64,000 nt of DNA from Notospermus geniculatus (Eukaryota; Nemertea; Pilidiophora; Heteronemertea; Lineidae). Below the pieces are notes generated by a model. That model did no database searches, was not told where the DNA came from, and was given only the letters and a program-made list of their open reading frames with translations. The stretch spans positions 275,628-339,627 of the forward strand of contig NMRB01000316.1 of NCBI GenBank assembly GCA_002633025.1, given 5' to 3'. The translations under genes and the position numbers were made by a program. This document shows positions 1 to 39,200 of this stretch, one piece after another (the first letter of the stretch is position 1; each line of letters starts with the position of its first letter).

Positions 1-786
1 CCCTAAACCCTTGACGAAATCCATACATAAGACGCACTGCCCTATAAGACGCAGTCATCAGGTGAACCACAGCAATGTTATGCATCAAACTGACCTGGTT
101 GTATGATTAATTAGCTTGTTGTGACAAGCTAATTAGCTTGTTGTGACACTTCTGATCAAATTTTCGGACTCTATGTGCAGATAAGGCGCACCACCCTATA
201 AGGCGCACCCCCAATTTTAGACCCTTCTTCATGAAAAAAAGCCGAGCCTTATAGTCCGAAAAATACGGTAGATAGGTGTCCACAAAGGGAGGTTCCACAG
301 TATTTTATTCTAGGTCAAATGAGGATCCACTGAGTACCTACCTCACGTTGATGAGGACGTAACACTCTGGATAAGATGGGGTCAACGACAACATGCACGG
401 GTTGCTTCTCCCTGCGTGGAAAGTTTCAAATATCAAATAGTATTTGTTATGCATTTTTGGGGTGAAAGACTGTGCAAGTATTTTTTGCAGCAACTGGCAA
501 TGACAGAAAAAGCTTCATGTTCTGCAAAAATCTTCTGCCATCTGGCATCTACAGCAAACATCAAAAGCACACAAGTTAACTTTTGGCTACTGCTGGCAAG
601 AAAGTTCTGCCCAAAATATAAAGTGCAAGCACAATCTACATGTACACGTACATGTATTCATCTATAAAGTGATGACCAAAATTTCGAAATAAATGCAATC
701 ATTCCTCTAGTCCATGACATGCACTTCCATTTTGAAAGGACTTGCACTCCCCAAAAACCTTGCAGCATCAAGTAAGTCAAGTAGTA
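1..786. other. no gene recognised
   Basis: The short open frames here have no recognisable domains or splice context. Related unit CCTTATA(A)GxCGCA occurs at 40-52 and 190-207. TTAGCTTGTTGTGACA is repeated in tandem at about 112-148. Confidence 0.5.
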
Positions 787-1574
787 CAGTAAACCCTCGC
801 TATAACGTACCTCGTTATTACGTACTCCCCGATATAACGTACATTTTCCATGGACCCCAATTTTTTATCGAAAATGTTATATTTCCTTGACATCCCCCCA
901 CTCAGACTCAGCCGATCATACGGACGTGTATCTTGTAGGCCTACAAATGTAGTGTAAACTGTAGGCCCCCTATGTCTCCCCGTCACACAACGCTAATGAG
1001 CTTGGGTCAATTAACACGAGTTGTCTTCATGCTTAGTTTGTTTGGTTGTTATGACTGTAAGTAGGCCTAATGATGACAATTCATCATCAAAAGAATTTAA
1101 ATGTTCGTCAGACACGCTCTCAAGTTACTACTTTTGGACAATATACATGATCTGCCAGGGCTCCTTCCCAGCAGGCACCGCACGCATGCATATTCCGGAT
1201 TTGCGGAAAAGATACCAAAAATGCCTGGATTCTGACTCAGTTTGCCGTCTGACCCAGTTTGCGGCGCAGAATTTGGATGCTGCCAAATGTAAATATTGCG
1301 GGAAAATCCAAACTAAATAGAATTATAGTTCCAGTTGTTTCATTTTTTTGTGATATTCGTGAAGCAGTCGCGACGATCGCCGTAAGACCCGCGAAAACTG
1401 GTACCGCCGTCAAATAGTCTGCATGCGAAGGTCGGCATGCATGCACCATGGTCCCTGTGCACGTTCGCCATTCAAACTGGACACGCCAAAAGGCTTCCTC
1501 GCTATAACGTACACCTCGCTATAACGTACATTTTGCGTGGATCCCGACGTGTACGTTATATCGAGGGTTTACTG
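787..1574. mobile_element. TA-flanked inverted-repeat DNA transposon (pogo/Tigger-like, non-autonomous)
   Basis: The left end CAGTAAACCCTCGCTATAAC and the right end, complement of CAGTAAACCCTCGATATAAC, form terminal inverted repeats. Both sides are flanked by TA (785-786, 1575-1576), the target duplication of the Tc1/mariner/pogo superfamily. Extra CTCGCTATAACGTAC copies lie inside near both ends. No transposase frame is visible, so it is a defective derivative. Confidence 0.75.
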
Positions 1575-1925
1575 TATTAGGTGTGAAAGAAATTTTAAGT
1601 CTCGATCTACAGACTTTAGTCTTACATGTCAACTTTCATCTGTTCGTGTGCACTGAGCTCCGGTGGACTGTACAGTACAAGTGCCCCTTCTTCAAAAGGG
1701 TCATGGAGGGGCTGTCTCGCTCCTTGTCTGCGAACTCCAAGTGCCTTACTCCCAAGGGCATTACCTGAAATGACAGCATAGTAGGGAAATGTGGGGGTTT
1801 CAGAACAACGTTGCCTCTCAATGAAAAGCTTGCATGAATGATTGTACATGTACCGGGTAACTCTTAACCCTTAAAATGTGACAGTTGTCGCCATGAGATT
1901 CTGAAACTTCAGTTCTGCAATTTGC

Positions 1926-2265
1926 TCCCAGCTCTCTCTTGGCTTTGAAGGATGTTTTTCCTGAGTTACATGTATGTGGGACCAGAGGAGGATTGGAAGC
2001 AAAACATGTTGAAAACAGCAAAATATCAATAGAATTTTGCCTACTACACACAAATGTTATGGATATTTAAGGAAGCATAATTTGGTATTTAGTTGCATTG
2101 TAAGCAAAGACCTGCTCTTCTTGGCTTTTGAAGCAAGTTTTCCCAAAGTATGTGGGACCAGAGGGAGAGATGGAAGCAAAACATGTTGAAAATAGCTAAA
2201 TATCAATAGAATTTTGCCTACTACACATAAATGTTATGGATATTTAAGGAAGCATATATTGGTAT
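1926..2265. repeat. tandem duplication of about 170 bp
   Basis: Two units (about 1926-2093 and 2112-2265) share GTGGGACCAGAGG, GCAAAACATGTTGAAAA and TATCAATAGAATTTTGCCTA. There is no coding potential. Confidence 0.7.
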
Positions 2266-3657
2266 TCAAAATTTCGATGATGTTCATCTCCCCATGTTTG
2301 TGTTACATTTCCATAAGTCCCCACAAGATATACTTCGTTTCCACAACAAATGTTCCAATGAACTCCACACATGCCTACTCATTCCTGGTATCAATTACAA
2401 ACAGAAGAAATGCCACCAAAGGTCACGCCCATTCATGCATCCATAACAAAGCGCCTCAAGCTGTATCTATACTACAGTCAACCCTCAACGTAAATGAAAA
2501 GTACAGTTGACCTTTAAAGACCTACCTTGATAGTTGAGGATGGGAATCTTAAATGGCTTTGATAGGATCTTTTTGATGAGTTTTTCCTACAAAACAATTC
2601 AAACATGCAATGTATTGCACAGATCTGATTGAAATTATAAAGGTCACTGGTTTTATACCACCAGAAAATTGTATAGCAACAATTCCTTTTCTTTTAAGTT
2701 AAAAAAATACAAAGCAAGAGAGAGTTGAAGTGGTTGCATTTCACTTGGCATATCAAAAATCTTCACAGGATGTTCCAAAAAATTACTTTGTTTACCTTTA
2801 ACTTGGCCAGTATTGACTCACGAGATCATCAGTTTCCTGATCATATCAGGGATGACTAAGGAACTAACTACAATGCAGAGACTTAGCTTATTGCGTTCGC
2901 GTGTTAAACATTAGCAAACTATTTTCAGTTTCTGTTTCATCTGACTTGTGATCACCAATTGAGAGTAAAGTGACATAGACAATTAGGCCTAGCCACTAGA
3001 AATTAATGAAGCTGACACGACACATGCGACCCAAACTCAATCAAGAAATACTTACATGTGCAGATCCACTTGCATCTGGGAACAATGGCATCTTATTGAC
3101 CACATTGGGTAAAAGGGACGGCGATATGGTGATATGAATTGGTGTGGATTATTCTCCGTCCCTTGAAATGAAGAAATGGCTTTGGTCCTCTTCTTCACCT
3201 TTTACGAAAGAAAAGAGAAGTAAAGTATCTTACATATCTGGATGAGTTCACATTGCAAAACCTCTGGTGAGATCAGGGTAAAGTGAGGCACTTTGAAACT
3301 GTAATTACAGTAAAAGGAGCTGAATTTTTAGACTACAATGTAGAAGGTGCACAACTTCAGTGAACGACAAATTGGTTGTCCGGGCACCCGGGACAACTGA
3401 TTTTCCCAAACGGACAAGCCATTTCCTCCAATCAGTTGTCCGTGGACAACTGCCCTGAGAGCAACTTTATCATGAAATGCTTAACATCTAGGCCTATGGG
3501 CAATCAACGTTTGATGCGGACAACCAAATTCTGGAATTCAGGTTGTCCGTGGACAACCCGCGAACAAACTGATTTGCTGTTCTCTGCAACTGATTGTCCA
3601 TCATAGTGTTACATGCTAAATGTCATTCTGCTGTCTACTACAAGGCACTCACCCTGG
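2266..3657. other. upstream region of DOT1L, no gene recognised
   Basis: AT-rich sequence without convincing exons. Between 3376 and 3600 the core GTTGTCCG or its complement CGGACAAC recurs several times in both orientations. Any DOT1L promoter or 5' UTR exon should lie in or before this stretch, but no defined promoter motif decides its place. Confidence 0.4.
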
Positions 3658-29336
<25,679 letters not shown>

Positions 29337-29804
29337 AAGTGTATTGATATCACTGTGTTTAAAAAGTCACCTAAAACAAAATTTTGTTAATTTTTGTTTT
29401 CAAAATCTGGTTTAATGAGTTCATTTGCAGTTAATTTTTGTTCTGCTGGTTCGGAGTTTTTCACTTGGTTAGCCTAGTCTTCTTGTCGTCTTTATACCGT
29501 TGGTTGTAAGTGACAATTTTTCCAGTTTCCTAAAAGATTTGTGGTCTACCCACACATAATTCAATGCAAGGCAAAAATGTTGAAAATGTAAATACAGTGT
29601 ATATAAAAAAACTGAAAGGCACCAGAAAACCTTACATTGGTACTCATTGGAAAGCTCTATATATCTGAGTTTTTGTCCGGAGGGAAGGCTATGCACTGAA
29701 TGATGAATTTACTTTGTGCCCTCAGTGCATCTTGGTGTGCCCTCTGCATTCTTCAATGTAAACAGAAAGACTACATACATGTATAATTAAAAATCTTTGT
29801 GCCA

Positions 29805-29810
29805 AATAAA
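29805..29810 (+). terminator. candidate DOT1L polyadenylation signal
   Basis: AATAAA lies about 470 nt after the DOT1L stop in AT-rich sequence. It is the first good hexamer I saw downstream. Longer 3' UTR forms are possible. Confidence 0.4.
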
Positions 29811-30233
29811 TAACTAAATTACATGTTGTATAATTAGGGCATGGAAAAGCCCTATATCAATGGAATATGCAACCTCAGATTACGTTTCGGTGTATTTGTC
29901 TGAAACACTGGGCGGTACCAATATTTAGATGAACTAGTTCATGCTTTTACTTTCTGCTGTACAAATAGATTAGTCGGCACTGTACATTTACAGAAGTAAA
30001 AGCACTTACTAGAATCATTCTTGCTACCAATGTATTGTTGAAGTGGCTGATTGAAAAAACAGGAGTTACATGTAGGTCAATGGGGAAAAGTTTCATAAAA
30101 AGGCAACTGACATACTCTGCTGTATTATATTTGTTTGGAGTGGCCTGGCTGTTTTGCTGATCTAACAGCACAACTTTCTGTGTGTCCGGACCCAGAAATG
30201 TGAAAAAATCCTCAAGTACATTACTCTCGCCTT

Positions 30234-30298
30234 GGAGGAATTATACTGACTTGGAGGAATTATACTGTCAGTATAATTCCTCCAATAATTCCTCCAAG
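30234..30298. repeat. small hairpin of GGAGGAATTATACTG units
   Basis: CTTGGAGGAATTATACTGAC occurs twice directly and is followed by its complement CAGTATAATTCCTCC, giving a strong stem-loop. Confidence 0.7.
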
Positions 30299-32247
30299 CT
30301 CTCTCCCAAAAAAATGATTATATCAGTATTTCTGGTGATGTGTGCGTACGAAAACAGTCGTTCATATTTGAAGTGAGATGCAAAAGTTACGAACTCTTCC
30401 TTCTGTACTTTAATCTAACTTGGCAGGAATTCCATCCAACTGTCATAGTACCGGTATAGGATTTTTGCAGTTTATGCACGAAGACACTTCCAGGATTTGG
30501 CTCCTTGTCTATGCTAGTCAATCCGTGTTACCACGACATACTCCTGGCTATTGTGGGGTCTTTCAACTTATAAACCTGATTCATCATGGATTTTTTAGGG
30601 GGTGTTGAAGATTTAATTCGTTTGAGAAACCTGTCATTTACCTTGTTTGTGTTTGTGTGTGTGTCTGTGAGGTTCCAGGCAGGTCCAACGTTTTTTTTGA
30701 CGTTTTTTGTGTAGGCAAGTGAATCATCTTGAAATAACATGTGAACGCAGACAGGCTAGAATGCTTCACAAGAGAAGACTTGCTTGCATTCTGACGATGT
30801 TGTCCTGTCTAAAGTATGGGGGGACATTCTGTATTCGTTGTTTGAATATAGAGTTGATTTTTATACCCATCTAAATCTGTATTGTATAAATATTACTATT
30901 ATCTCTATTATTATTATTATTATTATTGAACTATTTCACTTGTGCAGATTAAAAGGGAAATCCAGGTATAAACACTTCATGTCATTGAACGTCCCAAGGT
31001 GTAATGTACATTGTAACGTACATCATCCAAGTGCTAAGATTTGGAAGTCAATCCATCACACTCTACCCAGAAAAAATTTACTAACTGCACCAAAAATATC
31101 AAATGATCCCGCAGGTTGACTTTTACGTGGTGTGACGGAAATGATCACAGTTGAAGTTAGAATGAATTGGACTACCCGTCCTGTACCTCCTGTGGAAACA
31201 ACTAGGAAACAATTTCGAGTCAGTTTCCTCTTGTGCTGACAAACATGGGGAAAACCTGAAGAAAAAAGTTATTTGAAAAGAATTCTTGTACTCCAGATCT
31301 TAGTAAACTTCATTTAAGCTTAACACTGCCAAGCCTGTTAAATTAATGGAGAAAATAACATTATATCGACTTAAATGTTCATCATATTAATGCCAGGTTG
31401 TGCGAGACCTTCTGTTAATATACCATTACTGTATGTACTACATTGAATGAGGTCAAGTTTTGTCTCTTAGCTTTCTGTTCAACTTTGCTTTACGCAAATT
31501 TCTCTCCCTTGCTTTCTCTCATAGCCTCCTTCAAGTGCACTAGGAGGAGAATTTGTGTCATCCAGGCATCCTGGTGTCTGGCAGTTATGGAACTGACTAC
31601 CGGGTAATGTATATCCATAGCCTGATGAGTCAAATTCCAATTTTTAGCATGAAACCTATTCTTTTGGCTCCAATATTCATTACTGGTGGTTTATCCTGAT
31701 TTTTTCAGAAAAATGGCAAAAAAGTGCTGTTTTCATTGATATAGTAGAAGAAAAATGTTGTGATCTCAGATAAAATGTGCAGCTGGGCATTGAAGGCAAT
31801 TGAAAAGGGCATTCAGACCATTGCCTTCAGGCATCTCTAAATAACTACGTAAATTTCTATGCTACAAAACTTGACCTCACCTGACTTTGACTACTCAGGT
31901 GACACTGATCTTCTGGTGTCATCTTGAGAAAGTGAGTCTAGTCGTGGTAGACCACTGATCTTTCATTCACTATAACCTCCACAATTCTGATTAAAGTCCA
32001 TTCTCCCTAAGGGTTGGAGATGAAAATTCTTAAATTCCTCTGTTGGAGATGAAAGCACAGTCAAATCTCGTGAGTGAAACTGCCACTTCCACATGGTAGC
32101 ACCATCAGTGCAATGCCGATGGATTCACCAATTAACTACTGTACCATTTCTTGGGATTTTGGCTGTTTCACTCATGAGACTTCTATGGTCCTTACTCGGT
32201 ACGAAACTATGCTGCCTTAGCATTGCGCTGATTCCTGTAAACACAAG

Positions 32248-32632
32248 GTGAAGTTTACTTGCACCAAGGTGACGTTAACTCGCATCAAGGTGAAGTTGAC
32301 TCATGCCAAGGTGATGTTAACTCACGACAAGGTGAAGTTAACTCACTCCATGCTGAAGTTAAACTCACACCAAGGTGAATTTAAATCAGGCCAAGGTGAA
32401 GTTATCTCGTGCCAAGGTGAAGTTAACTCATGCCAAGGTGAAGTTAACTCACACCAAGGTGAATTTAAATCAGGCCAAGGTGAAGTTATCTCGTGCCAAG
32501 GTGAAGTTAACTCATGCCAAGGTGAAGTTAACTCCTACCAAGGTGAAGTTAACTCGTACCAAGGTGAAGTTAACTCGTGCCAACAGGAAGTTAACTCGTG
32601 CCAACAGGAAGTTAACTCGTGCCAATCAAAAA
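32248..32632 (+). repeat. 21-bp minisatellite (AAGGTGAAGTTAACTCGTGCC)
   Basis: About 18 units vary slightly, and a higher-order block of several units containing GAATTTAAATCAGGCC is repeated. Because 21 is a multiple of three, open frames run through it in more than one frame (a KVKLTHA repeat and a QGEVNSC repeat). This periodicity, not coding, explains the long frames. Confidence 0.85.
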
Positions 32633-35600
32633 GATTCTGCTTTTATCCACCTCAGGTATTCAGAATCTCAGTAAGCCATCTCTTTCACAGCAATACAACG
32701 TAAGCTCGTTCGTTTTGACGCAGGAGGGTCTTGGGTGTTTGTTCAGGTATGATCTTATTATCATGACATTTTGATATGCTTTGCACTTCGACACCATCTT
32801 TAAGTGGCACTTTATAATCATGCGGCTCATTTTGACTCGCAGTATTCTCCCAATGAACTCAGCATTGTTCGTGTTGAACTTCTTCAAATAACACTGCTGA
32901 AAGTGACACCTATTGATAAATAGTGAACTACTGAGTCGTGATATTATGATAATCATCCAAGCCAGCCATTGTGATGATATCAACTCCAAGTCTTTCAGGG
33001 GTCAATGGGTGGTGCCATTTGACCTCATATTGCAGAGTAATTGCACGTAAATCATCAATGGGGCTTTAGAGACTCCGTATTTCTGAATAAATGAAGTCCC
33101 AGAGAACTTGCAACATTTGAAAGGGCCAACTCGAAATTTTCAGCTTGAAAAAAAATACACAGGCACAGCCGCGATACAAAGAATACAACGGCATGGCCTC
33201 AATTATCGAGAATGGCTGTTCCAAAACGTTTGGAGTTAATACCATCTAAAGCCCACATTGTATCGTACCATATATACCATCATCATCAACATTCTGCTCG
33301 CAGGGAGGTTATGAAATAACATCTGGTGCTATCTGCGATGACATCCCCAGAATCCTCCTGTGTCAAACATTTCTCCAAGCCTTCACCACTGAATAAAAAT
33401 CAGGAGTATACAAAAGTACTATCAAATCTTTCACTGCCAATGCCAATTTCGTCAAAAATGATAACATTTTAAAAGCACATAACTAAACCTGTTGCATTGG
33501 TATTCATTGGAAAGATCTCACTGAGCACTTTCTACCGAGTACCCGTGCGACTGGCTTCCTGTAAGATTCCAGGATCTGGTAGGTTTATTATAAACTTGCC
33601 ACTGGCAGTGAAACGGTTAAACTGTCGTATTATTTGACACTGTTGGCCATTGTACCGGGTACCGTAATTTCTCAAAAGATCTGCTTTTGTCAGTTTTCAT
33701 TAGAAATGTGTCATCTGTCCTACCGCCTCAGTGAAGAAACGTTTTGATGAGTTTTGGTAGACCAAAAATGTGGATTCCTACACCTGGAAAATTTTCTAAA
33801 TTTAAAATTTCTAAATGTTCTAAAATGTTCTAAATTCAAAAAATGACACTGCGTTCTATCACCTTCAAAATATGGCCAACTTTGTCAAATTTTCCATCAT
33901 GTCTTCTTGTGAATTGGATGTTTCATCACGCCAACCTAATGATATGCATACATCTATTGTTAAATACGATTACAGCTACGTCACTGCCAAAATGCCCGTT
34001 GAAGGGTTTCACGTGTGATCGTATTATAGATATATTTCTAATGAACTATTTTAACAATTGTTTTGTAATAATAATGTTATTATAACCAGTGCGACTTGTA
34101 TTAATAACAGCAAGCACACTCGGTCACTCACTGAATAGGGGACGCTCAGGTTTAACAGACACCTATTATGTCAGATCAGGGCGAAGTGGTCTGACTTTAT
34201 CAGATCACCGTAGCGTCATTTTAGTGCAAACTTTTTAGATAGTACTTGCGTTCCGATGGACTTAGTGTAGTTTCCAGTTAATGGGGTTGATGATGTTGTA
34301 GTTTTGATTCCTTAACATCAGGTGTAACATTCTCTGGGCTGCTAATGAATCTAGCCACCATATATGAGACATTTAAGTTATTCTGCCATCTGAAATCGTG
34401 TGAGATAGAGCTTTTCTAAAAGGCTTCATTGGTGGTATCTGTCATAATATTGGAGCTTTACTGGCATTAGAGATGTGAAACATTTAGAGATATGAGTTAG
34501 AATTTGTGTGACGAACTTGTCCGTACATTGAAGTCTGCACAAATAAATCAGCAGAAAATATGGTCTGCTCAAACCTGGGGACAGATGAGCTGATGAGGTA
34601 TATTCTTGGTGAAATGCTAATAATTGGTACCCTGAGGCTTGTACTGACTGGGTAACAACTTTGCAGACTGGTAATTTTGACAGAACGGCTAACCAGTACC
34701 CACGATCACATTGCTGAAATGACCAGTCCATCTTGTGACTCTCCTTGTGAACATACTGTAAACGAATCACCAATGGTTGGAATCTTTTGGAAACCGGTCG
34801 ACCCAGAAGTCGGTATAGTTGTGTTTCTTGGATTTTTGCCCCATAAAAATGCCATTGGTTTTATGGAGGGGAAAATAAACTTGTACATGTACATAATTAA
34901 GATTTCTTGTGATTCCTATTCCAAATTTTCTCTCACCTTCTAGTGTTGATATTTATTTGAGTTCCACTTTTGCATATTTTTTTCTCATCTGAATCACTTT
35001 GGTGTGCCGCTTCCACAGTGTGAAAGTTCCTACATGTCAATTTATACATGTACATGTCAATACTTGTTGGGTTTCTTACAGGATCTTTGGCATTCCTTGA
35101 AAACAGGCTGATAGAGGCAGTCGGTCAGTGGATCCCCTGTGAGCTGGAGGTGAAATCAGCAGTTTCATCTCCTCATTCTTCACACACTACTGAGTTGGAC
35201 TATGGCTTGTTAAACTTTCACACTTGGGAGAGGCAGCAGAGCGTCGATGAACTAAAAAAATGTATCATAATTTTGGTGTTCTTCACAGAGCGACTCGAAA
35301 TGTTTTCTATGGAGTTTTCTTGCTGCTGCAATTGAATAGCCAAAATTGTACATAAGAATTTTTTTCTTCAGTGAGGATAGGGCCATTTAATGGTCGCATG
35401 ACAAATTTGAGCAAATTTCCCCACTCCACCCACTTAAGCCAAGTGAAATTTTTCCAACGCACTCTGCTGTATAATTTAGAAGTGCACTAGCTGGTTGAGT
35501 CTTTCTACCATTTTATACGAAGTTTTGGTGTTCCATTATTTTGTCGTACTTTGAAGGAAATGTGAAAGGTGTGGAGTGACAGAGTGCAGAATTCTGAAAT

Positions 35601-38183
35601 GAAATTGATCGTGTTGTACTGTCAATTATGACATGTACTTTCAATTACGACATGATGTACTTTCAATTACGACATGATGTACTTTCAATTACAACAGGGG
35701 TTTAGTTAGAGGGAGTTTGGAAGTCACGGAAGTCAAAATACGTCGGAATTTTAGGCTCCAGGAAGTCAAGTATTTCCAAAGAATTTTAAACTTCTAACGT
35801 ATTTAAGCTTATGAAGAACATTTAGACTTCCAAGAAAAGCCCCAATACTTCCTGGTTTTTGGGTTAAGGAAGTCATGAATTCCTGTCCAAAAATGTTAAC
35901 TAAACCCCTGATTACAACATGTTATACTTTCAATTACGACATTGTTAATGAACTTGTTGATTTTCCCAGTTAATTCCATGCCCTATTGAGATTCTTGTTG
36001 ACTGTTAAATTCTACAAATTCACTGCCAGCGAGTTTGTTTTTTCAACGAGGAGTCATTTGTTCTGTAAATTTTCAACTTCATGGGAGCTGGAGATCGCAT
36101 GCGAACATAATGTGTGTATCCGTGTTGCTGTGTATCTTACTGTTAAGAACCTGGGGCTTTTGGGTTCGGTATCAAATCCCAGTGGTTTTGTCATAGACCG
36201 GGAAGCTTATGGATCAGCACATCATGCAGAGGCTTTATGGATCATTTCCATAAATGACAAGGTTCCTAAGTCATTTCAATGAAATGACAAGGAAAAATGA
36301 CATGGAAATGAAATTTCCATGAAATGATTTGCATGAAATGATAAGGTTCCTACCGGTAATTCATTTCTGTGAAATGATAAAGGTTCCTAATTCATTTCCA
36401 TGAAATGAGAAGGTTCCTTATTCATTTCCATAAATGACAATAAGGTTCCTAATTCATTTCTATAAATGATAAAGCCCCTGATTTATTTCCTTACATGTTA
36501 AGGTTCCTGATTCATTGTCGTAAATGTTAGGCACCTAATTCATTCCCATAATGTCTTGATTGTGGTGTAAGATCTTAGACACTTCGAGAAGAGTTTGTGG
36601 CAGCCATTTTTATTCAGGGCTACAGAATCAAAGGTTGTGCTACTGATAATACCTTTTACAATATTGATTATTATATTACAAGTCCACTAATGGATGCATT
36701 CACCCTTACCTCATGCCGGAACCTGTATATACATGTAGTGTACGGGCGGCATATCTAGTATCGACTAAATTGTGCATGAGACTTACTTTAAGATACAAAT
36801 TTTTTTCAAGAAACATTTGTATTCAATTAAACTTTAACTCGCACAAAAGAAAGTATTAGAAAAAAACTGCCACATTAGAATCACAAATGGAAAATCAAGT
36901 GTTAAAAAAGTTTCCAAAGTTTCCCAGCAGTCCTTACAAAGTTTGAATTCAAGTTTAGAATACTTGTTTTAACTACATGTTGTTTACCAAGTCGGGTTTG
37001 ATTTCATCTCTGTGTCCATGTGCTTAACTGTCACACATATCGTACAAAAGTCATGAGTGGATGCCCAGGCTAGATTAGACGGACCTCAGAGCTCTAAAGC
37101 AGGTATATATTCGGTGATCGGGGCATGTATGCTCCCCGTAAATTCTGACTTAACCAATCATAATTCTGATTTATAGTCATCTAATTTGGATATTTCGAAT
37201 GAAACTCGATCAAAAACTAAATTGGAAGAAACTACAATGTGTGCACCGACATCCACACACTTTGTAGCCAGTCAAAGCCCAATCACAATCTGCTTTAGTC
37301 CTTTGAGGTTCATTCTGTGATGTTAGTGGTGTGCGCACAAAATATTTCACAATATTGACACTGTACATAGTACCAGTTCAAAGGGCTCTTTGTTTTTGAC
37401 GATTTTAATTTTGATGCCCTAGAAGGGTTTTCTTTGGTCTAGATTTTCTCAATGAGAGGTCTGCCAGAGCAATTAACAGTATTGCTCCCAACTTTGCTGA
37501 TGAAATTCGACGACAAGGGTTGCCGACTTGGTCATTTCGGTGTACAGAGAATGAACTTTATGGGCATTGCATTTCCTGTGGTTTGAGCGACTATTCTCAA
37601 AAGATTTCCTCAAAAAGTATGCATTACGTGGAAAATCATTCGAAGGAAATCTGTTGATTTTTGGCATATGAAAGTTCTATCAAATGTAGTTCTCAAAAGC
37701 TTTCATCTGTTATCAAAGCAACATAAATTTTTTAGCTCTTGATGACGCTGCTACTGAATGAATTATGAAATACAACCAAGCACTTGAAAATTGTACACCA
37801 GAGACTACAAAGCTGGCTTATTAAATCTTTAAAAATTCCTTAAATGAAATTCTCAGGCAAGTTGGCAAACTCTTTGTACACTTGTATAAATTATAATATG
37901 CATGATAGAATATTTTTGTTACTGTTACGTTGACACTAGAAAACACCTGTCAAAAATATAAGTTGTTTTCCAATGAAAAATTCAAGGGAGATAGTCCTGA
38001 AAAGTGAATGAGTACAGGTACTTCATAAAACCAGGGTGTGCTTCACAAATCACACCCATAAAGTTACGGTACATGCAACAATATCCATGGAGGACAGACA
38101 GAATACCGCTTCAAAAAACTATGTGTGCTGCTTTCTTACTTCATGTGTTGAATCACTAAAATTTCATACAGGATTTTTGCAAC
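32633..38183. other. intergenic, repeats only
   Basis: No supported gene. It contains a 23-bp array at 35620-35700 (TGTACTTTCAATTACGACA), an inverted GGAAGTC/GACTTCC-rich patch at 35715-35900 and the 36240-36545 array. Confidence 0.45.
36240..36545. repeat. minisatellite built on AAGGTTCCTAATTCATTTCC
   Basis: Ten or so irregular units of about 25-32 bp alternate AAATGA and AAGGTTCCTAATTCATTT. Confidence 0.75.
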
Positions 38184-39200
38184 ATTTTTAGCTCACCGTG
38201 GTGAGCTTATACAATGGTTGTGCGTCCGTCGTCCGTCGTCGTCCGTCGTCGTCTGTCGTCGTCGTCGTTGTCCGTTAGCAGGGCACGTTTCGTAACCGCT
38301 GAAGCTATTGATCTGAAACTTGGTACATATATACCCCTAGGTCAGATGACCCACGACACCAAGTTTCGGTCCGATTCGACTCTCAGTTTGGCCACCAGGT
38401 GGCAGAAACCAAAAACACAAAAAGTGCAATAACTCCTGAACTAATGACTAGATCATCTCCAAATTTTTATCGTAGGTGTAGCTAATAAGGATACATAACA
38501 TATATAACGGGTTTTTGATTTGACCTACTTTTCAAGGTCACAGAGGTCAAAGTTCGACAAAAGTGACGAACCTGCCACAGTTTGTCATTATTTCACTGGG
38601 CGACTTCATATCTTGCGTAGACATGCATTGGAGGGGTACCTTTAAAAGTACCAAGTTTCGGCCCGATTGGACATCCAGTATGGCCGCTAGGTGGCGTAAC
38701 CTGAAAATCAAATAAGTGCTATTACTCGGGAACGGCTTGACGCAGAGTGCTCAAATTTGATATTTACCTCCCTCTAGATGACCTTTACATGCACGTCAAA
38801 TTTCAGCCTGACTTGACTTCAAGCGTGGCCACCAGGTGGCGTAACCCAAAAATCATCAAAGTGCTGTAACTCAGTAACGCCTTAACCCAAAGCGCTCCAA
38901 TGTGCTACGTGGCCCCGTGCAGATGACCTTTATGTGCATGTGAAGTTTCGGCCCGATTGGACATCCAATATGGCCGCCAGGTGGCGTAACCTGAAAATCA
39001 TCAAAGTGCTGTAACTCCGGAACGACTTGGACCTAAAGCGCTCCAGTGTGCTATGTGGCCCTTGCAGATGACCTTCATGTGCATGTGAAGTTCCGGCCCA
39101 ATCGGACATCCAATATGGTCGCCAGGTGGCATAAACCCAAAAATCATCCAAGTCCTACACGGGAATGACTTGACCCAGATTGCTCATAACTGATATGTAC
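38184..39200 (+). mobile_element. TTTTAGCTCAC...GTCCGTCGTC repeat with internal 115-bp units
   Basis: It starts TTTTTAGCTCACCGTGGTGA, passes a GTC-rich tract and GTTAGCAGGGCACGTTT, then carries about four diverged units containing TTTCGGCCCGATTGGACATC and GCCACCAGGTGGCGTAAC. No transposase is visible. I remember similar repeats from several marine invertebrate genomes; the class is unknown to me. Confidence 0.7.

Larger units (their letters stand above)
29337..32247. other. DOT1L 3' flank, no further gene recognised
   Basis: A 3' UTR-like AT-rich stretch followed by unique or low-copy sequence. I saw no domain-bearing exon. An ATT/TTA microsatellite is at about 30893-30928. Confidence 0.45.

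Noticed and set aside
32248-32703. 151-codon and 99-codon repetitive proteins
   Set aside because: Both come from the 21-bp minisatellite, whose period keeps several frames open.
35048-35335. 95-codon frame with an acceptor-like TTCTTACAG upstream of GATCTTTGGC
   Set aside because: No domain, no partner exon, and it lies beyond the DOT1L polyadenylation candidate.
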